64,000 nucleotides of DNA from Actinomyces culturomici (GTDB taxonomy: Bacteria > Actinomycetota > Actinomycetes > Actinomycetales > Actinomycetaceae): assembly GCF_900499005.1 (NCBI RefSeq), contig NZ_LS991316.1, positions 1,521,920-1,585,919 on the forward strand, in the 5' to 3' direction. Below the pieces are notes generated by a model. The model was given only the letters and a program-made list of their open reading frames with translations. It was not told the DNA's origin and did not search any database. Below, piece after piece: positions 62,063-64,000 of this stretch. The position numbers and the translations under genes are program-made. Numbering within the stretch: position 1 is the first letter of the stretch; every line of letters begins with the position of its first letter.

Positions 62063-62692
62063 ATGACGACGCACGACTTCCGCCACGTCGAGACCGAGCG
62101 ACTCCTCCTCGATATGCCCGCCGACTCCGACCTCGACAAACTCCACGCACTCCTGGCCGACCCGCGCATGTGGACCCACCTGCCAAGCGCCTCGCGGGCT
62201 ACATCGCCGAGTGGGAGGGCGGCCTCGGCGCGTGGATCCTCCGCGAGAAGCCGATCGACGAGGGCGGGGCGGCCACCCCTTCGAGCGGAGAGGCGACGCC
62301 CATCGCCGAGAATGCCTCGGCGATCACCCGCCCGCTCATCGGCTACGCCGGGTGCTGGCTGAAGGACGGTGCGTTCTGGAACCTCGGCTACCGGCTGAGC
62401 CCGGAGCTCCAGGGCAGGGGCTACGCGCTGGAGGCGTCGCGCGCGGCGATCGCCGCCGCCCGCGAGGTCGCCCCCCGAGGTCCCGATCGTCGCCTACCTC
62501 CTCGCCCACAACCTCGCCTCGAAGGCGGTCGCCGAAAGGCTCGGCCTCACGCTCATCGCCTCCGGGCCGGACGCGGGCAATCCCGACCCTCGGGCCGTTC
62601 GTCTGGCGTACGCGGACCGCCCGGTCGACGAGGACCTCATCGAGATCATCATGGAGTCGGGCCCGCGGACCCGGACCGATGGGCAGGCGTAG
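62063..62692 (+). pseudogene. GNAT-family acetyltransferase with two compensating frameshifts
   Basis: Three adjoining segments in two frames make one RimJ/RimL-like acetyltransferase. The first (from 62063) is E-T-E-R-L-L-L-D-M-P to M-W-T-H-L-P in frame 2. The second (about 62181-62473) is in frame 1, with L-I-G-Y-A-G-C-W and the acetyl-CoA motif L-S-P-E-L-Q-G-R-G-Y-A-L-E-A-S. The third is back in frame 2, with V-P-I-V-A-Y-L-L-A-H-N-L-A-S-K-A-V-A-E-R-L-G-L, ending at the TAG 62690-62692. The first shift is a one-base loss near 62178, the second a one-base gain in a run of six C at 62471-62476. The middle part also carries an I-D-E-G-G-A-A insert. It is either a recent pseudogene or two sequencing errors. 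Confidence 0.75.
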
Positions 62693-62771
62693 GGGCCCTT
62701 CATCAGGACGCGGCCGCGTCCTCGTCGATCGAGAACCCGCGACCCCGGCCCCGGCCCCGGGCCCCCCTCCC

Positions 62772-64000
62772 CTACTTCTTCCGGTAGAGCGACTTCGTCG
62801 CGTAGACCGGCTCGTTCGTCACCTGGACGCCGAGCGAGCGGAAGATCCCCTCGTCGACGGACCCGAGGATCGTCGAGGTGTGGACGTCGCATCCGCGCAG
62901 ATCCCCGATGCGGTCGAGGGCGCGGCGCGCGTCCTCGTCGGTGGAGGCGGACACGGCGAGGGCGATGAGGACCTCGTCGGTGTGGAGGCGCGGGTTGTGG
63001 GAGCCGAGGTGCGCGGTCTTCAGCGTCTGGATCGGCTCGATCGCCTCGGGCGAGAGGAGCTTCACCGAGTCGTCGATGCCGGCGAGGACCTTGAGCGCGT
63101 TGAGGAGCATCGCGGACGAGCAGCCGAGGAGGGCCGAGGTCTTCCCGGTGACGATCGTCCCGTCGGCGAGCTCGATGGCGGCGGCCGGGGCCTTCGTCGA
63201 CTTGGCGAGTTTCCGCGTGGGAACGACGACGGGCCGGTCCTCGGGCGAGATCCCGAGCTTCGCCATGAGGAGGGCGATCCGCTCGGACTGGATGGGCTCG
63301 GCGAGCTCCTTCTTCTCGGTGACGAGCGCCTTGTAGTAGCGGCGGATGACCTCCTGCTTCGAGGCCTCCCGGCACGCCTCGTCGTCGCAGATCGAGTGGC
63401 CCGCCATGTTGACGCCCATGTCGGTGGGGCTCTGGTAGGGGGATTCGCCGAGGATCTCCTCGAAGAGGCGGTTGAGGACGGGGAAGATCTCGACGTCGCG
63501 GTTGTAGTTCACCGTCTGCACGCCGTGGGCGGCGAGGTGGAACGGGTCGATCATGTTGACGTCGTCGAGGTCGGCGGTCGCGGCCTCGTAGGCGATGTTG
63601 ACGGGGTGGTCGAGGGGGAGGTTCCAGATGGGGAAGGTCTCCCATTTCGCGTAGCCGGAGGCGAGCCCGCGCTTGTGGTCGTGGTAGAGCTGCGAGAGGC
63701 AGGTCGCCATCTTGCCGGAGCCGGGCCCGGGCGCGGTGACGACGACGAGGTCGTGGGTGGTCTCGATGTACTCGTTGCGCCCGTACCCCTGGTCGGAGAC
63801 GATGCGGGCGACGTCGTTGGGGTAGCCGGGGATCGGGAAGTGCCGGTAGACGCGGATGCCGAGGCGTTCGAACCGCCGCTTCACGGCCCTCGCCTCGCGG
63901 TTGTCGTCGGCCCACTGGGTGATGACGACGGACCCGACGAAGAGCCCGTGGTCGCGGAATTCGTCGATGTGGCGGAGGACCTCGTCCTCGTAGGTCGTGC
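62772..64000 (-). CDS. DUF1846-family protein, 5' end beyond the window
   Basis: The C-terminal ~409 residues of a DUF1846 (UPF0371) protein of about 500 residues, a conserved cytosolic family of unsettled function with a P-loop-like N-terminal half. The visible part has [39 protein letters not shown] (nucleotide-binding-like), and ends S-L-Y-R-K-K. The frame continues without a stop to the window edge ([12 protein letters not shown]), so the GTG at 63884 is not the start. It lies downstream of and convergent with the GNAT pseudogene. Confidence 0.92.
   Translation of the reverse strand, partial: TTYEDEVLRHIDEFRDHGLFVGSVVITQWADDNREARAVKRRFERLGIRVYRHFPIPGYPNDVARIVSDQGYGRNEYIETTHDLVVVTAPGPGSGKMATCLSQLYHDHKRGLASGYAKWETFPIWNLPLDHPVNIAYEAATADLDDVNMIDPFHLAAHGVQTVNYNRDVEIFPVLNRLFEEILGESPYQSPTDMGVNMAGHSICDDEACREASKQEVIRRYYKALVTEKKELAEPIQSERIALLMAKLGISPEDRPVVVPTRKLAKSTKAPAAAIELADGTIVTGKTSALLGCSSAMLLNALKVLAGIDDSVKLLSPEAIEPIQTLKTAHLGSHNPRLHTDEVLIALAVSASTDEDARRALDRIGDLRGCDVHTSTILGSVDEGIFRSLGVQVTNEPVYATKSLYRKK

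Overview
The window comes from a high-GC Gram-positive bacterium of the Actinomycetota, most likely Actinomycetaceae (Actinomyces/Schaalia-like). The grounds are the very high GC with G/C-ending codons, frequent GTG starts, the neighbourhood of G5/DUF348 and resuscitation-promoting-factor-like lytic enzymes with rsmA, ispE and an ABC-F ATPase, and the block sucC-sucD-DUF6350-purN-(MOSC)-purH. This placement is inferred from gene content and order, not from a database comparison.

Left part (1-16 kb): a MarR regulator cut by the window edge and a DUF4298 protein, then a DUF1540 cysteine-rich protein. A long run of minus-strand genes follows: ABC-F, ispE, rsmA, two secreted cell-wall lytic proteins, a TatD nuclease, a nitroreductase, a cytosolic GH13 alpha-amylase, a DJ-1-like protein and a large fused ATPase/FtsX-type exporter. 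A GNAT gene sits on the plus strand. From 16 to 25.5 kb, two nearly identical IS30-family elements (4 base differences seen in 1278 bp) flank a Na+/H+ antiporter, a giant MMPL exporter and another GNAT gene. Each IS made a 3-bp target duplication, and each sits inside the same small dispersed repeat.

Middle part (25.5-48.5 kb): an accessory zone of transporters (two EamA, one MFS, one CmpB-like, one heterodimeric ABC exporter with one dead ATP site), small enzymes (carboxymuconolactone decarboxylase-cupin fusion, aldo/keto reductase, alpha/beta hydrolase, threonine aldolase, HAD phosphatase, VOC protein), regulators with visible operators (MerR, TetR), a RelB/RelE-like toxin-antitoxin pair, a CorA-like channel, guaA and an unrecognised 458-residue protein. 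Intergenic gaps here carry a family of about 60-bp near-perfect palindromes, mostly between convergent genes.

Right part (48.9-64 kb): purH, a YiiM-like MOSC protein, purN, DUF6350, sucD and sucC are all on the minus strand. A three-gene plus-strand island with different codon use then interrupts the core: a 98-residue helical WXG100-sized protein, a 394-residue protein ending in a GxxxG glycine zipper, and a membrane protein overlapping it by one base. It resembles a type VII-secreted pore-forming toxin/immunity module, and is the best candidate here for an undescribed system. It is followed by pcrA/uvrD, which carries a low-complexity insert containing one of the dispersed repeats, a GNAT gene with two compensating frameshifts, and a DUF1846 protein cut by the right edge.

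Several genes (rsmA, guaA, the antiporter, two GNAT genes, the 458-residue protein) have a -10-like hexamer 6-7 bases before the start codon and no Shine-Dalgarno sequence, suggesting leaderless transcripts. No rRNA, tRNA or CRISPR array was found.
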